Positions 62,855 to 64,000 of a stretch of 64,000 bases of DNA are shown piece by piece. This stretch comes from Pectinophora gossypiella (taxonomy: Eukaryota; Arthropoda; Insecta; Lepidoptera; Gelechiidae). Made by a program: the position numbers and the translations under genes. The stretch is from NCBI RefSeq assembly GCF_024362695.1, contig NW_026063284.1, forward strand, positions 62,001-126,000. The letters are read 5' to 3'. Under the pieces are notes generated by a model. It was not told where the DNA came from, did not search any database, and saw only the letters and a list, made by a program, of their open reading frames with translations. How positions within the stretch are numbered: position 1 is the first letter of the stretch; each line of letters begins with the position of its first letter.

Positions 62855-63068
62855 GTACCGAGTGAGAGTGTTCAGCGCTCCACATTTGTCCGGCCAAGTA
62901 GTTGAAAGATCCGTTTTAATTAGTGTAGCTCGGTGAGGTGTTGCTTCTAATTCGCGGGTTGGAAGGTCAGACAGGCAGTTGCTTCTGTAAAAAAAACCGG
63001 ACCTGTCAAATCTTCAGGTTAGGTAAGCGGATCCTATGAAAAACGGGATAGCGCTAGGGAGAAGACTT
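62855..63068 (+). repeat. LINE-G scrap then repeat P
   Basis: GTGTTCAGCGCTCCACATTT and CCGGCCAAGTAGTTGAAAG, then repeat P from TTCGCGGGTTGGAAGGTCAG to GATAGCGCTAGGGAGAAG. Confidence 0.7.
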
Positions 63069-63339
63069 ACAAAAGTAGAGGTACGAACAAATATATAGTT
63101 TTTTTATATATGGCGCACCTTTGGTACATAGTTGGGCTATGGTTGAAGAGTATTTAGGTACACTAAACTCTAGGACGCATGCTAGAATCACTAACATCAT
63201 AGTCTTGGACTAATTAGTCTATCTATACGATCCTTTTGACGTAAATATTCGCAATCTATGGTAGTCCCCTCTATTTCTTCGAGTTGGTATTGCCAGATGT
63301 AAAAAATGAGGGTGGACAAAATGACACCACCTCCTCCTA

Positions 63340-63612
63340 TTTATGCAGTGCAGCATTCTCCATGCTACGTTTTAGGGAGAAATAAGGCAGTGGTTTCCCT
63401 CTTGCCTTCCGCCCCGCAGTTCTCTGACTGACGCGAGTGGGATGGCGCCCAGAGCAGTATATTTCAAAGCCGTACTAGGACCCCTGTCCTCCGCCTCTGA
63501 ATAGTACTGACAGTTACTGCTGCCCTGTCAGGTTCCAGATTACAATCCCTGTGACTTGCCCCTTCCGTCATGCATTGCCGTACCGATGGCTCCATCTCTG
63601 CCTGCAACCATT
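63340..63612 (-). repeat. LINE-F 3' end
   Basis: Reverse copy from GCAGCATTCTCCATGCTAC through GACGCGAGTGGGATGGCGCC to CCGATGGCTCCATCTCTG. Confidence 0.8.
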
Positions 63613-63712
63613 GAGGTCTTCACCAATATCCCTTGGCAAGAGTTCTACGTTATACCCCGTCTGGGTCCCTATGCGAACTCAGCCACCATCTCACTCTGGC
63701 CTACTGAATTAA

Positions 63713-63886
63713 GGCCGGCTATCCACTGACGAGGAGATGGGCAGAGAAGAGCGGAGATGTGCGGATTTGACCAATCACAGCGTTCGAGAGAGCGAAAAAC
63801 GAAGACGCTCTGTCACTCTCTCCCTCACGGTGATTGGTCGATTCCTGCACATCTCCGCACAGATCCGCGTCAATGGTAACCCAGCC
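63713..63886. mobile_element. palindromic MITE with TAA TSD (PIF/Harbinger-like)
   Basis: The 174-bp foldback starts GGCCGGCTATCCACTGACG and, read from the right, GGCTGGGTTACCATTGACG. The arms meet at GCGGAGATGTGCGG..GACCAATCAC. TAA occurs on both sides (63710-63712 and 63887-63889). A 3-bp TWA duplication is characteristic of PIF/Harbinger elements. Confidence 0.75.
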
Positions 63887-64000
63887 TAAGAGGCGCCCAC
63901 ACTAGCGGCAAGGACGCGCCGTATTATCCTTATTATTATTCTATGAAAATAGGTAAAATATTTGATTTAAAATCTGGCAACACCAACCAACGCCCGAGTC

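Overview
This is a gene-poor stretch of an insect nuclear genome, almost certainly a moth or butterfly (Lepidoptera). No prokaryotic features, rRNA or functional tRNA gene were seen. The one gene I recognise is the 5' part of a musashi-type RNA-binding protein gene (msi) on the + strand. Its first coding exon is at 54380-54533 and its second at 56957-57147. The two join in phase 1 and give a His/Gln-rich N-terminus, a Ser/Thr/Pro-rich linker and the first half of RRM1 (RNP2 motif LFVGGL). The rest of the gene lies beyond position 64000. A CpG-rich, promoter-like block at about 49380-50090 is the best candidate for its upstream promoter or 5' exon.

Most of the remaining sequence is layered transposable-element debris, for which I use working family names. 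tRNA-derived SINEs: SINE-A (tail reads ATAGGCTGTTTATGTTATG), SINE-B (ends in GATGATGAT), SINE-C (ends in GATAGAAGAAG), SINE-J and SINE-T. Non-LTR retrotransposon 3' ends: LINE-D (encodes a WFGHVERM protein tail, ends in TATGTATGTATG), D2, LINE-E (encodes GHLIRHDSF), LINE-F, LINE-G (ends in GTCACGTCAAAA), and tails N, O and X. Inverted-repeat DNA elements: MITE-H, MITE-I, MITE-K, MITE-R, several single-copy elements, and one larger element (Big-TIR) with palindromic subterminal repeats. Repeats M, P and Q are dispersed but unclassified.

Layout: 1-15 kb holds mixed SINE/LINE/MITE layers, a jockey/CR1-like ORF2 fragment (5.0-5.3 kb) and a nested MITE-K (8.7-9.8 kb). 15.4-16.2 kb is a partial Big-TIR copy broken by a Penelope-like insert and a LINE-D insert. 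16.5-39.3 kb is dense SINE/LINE/MITE sequence. 39.3-49.4 kb is less repetitive, with weak exon or conserved-element candidates at 39.6 and 40.4 kb. 49.4-57.2 kb is the msi promoter/exon region with repeats in its introns. 57.6-64 kb holds intronic transposons, including a full Big-TIR nested in MITE-K with a coding relic and a second Penelope-like segment carrying a hammerhead-ribozyme-like motif.

The most unusual observations are two hammerhead-like motifs with a paired C3-to-G/G8-to-C exchange in the core, the Big-TIR element, and MITE-I occurring as a dimer with a conserved spacer. Several nested insertions are bounded by target-site duplications (TSDs) and give a relative order of events. 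Family assignments rest on recognition of motifs and cross-comparison inside the window. No database search was possible.
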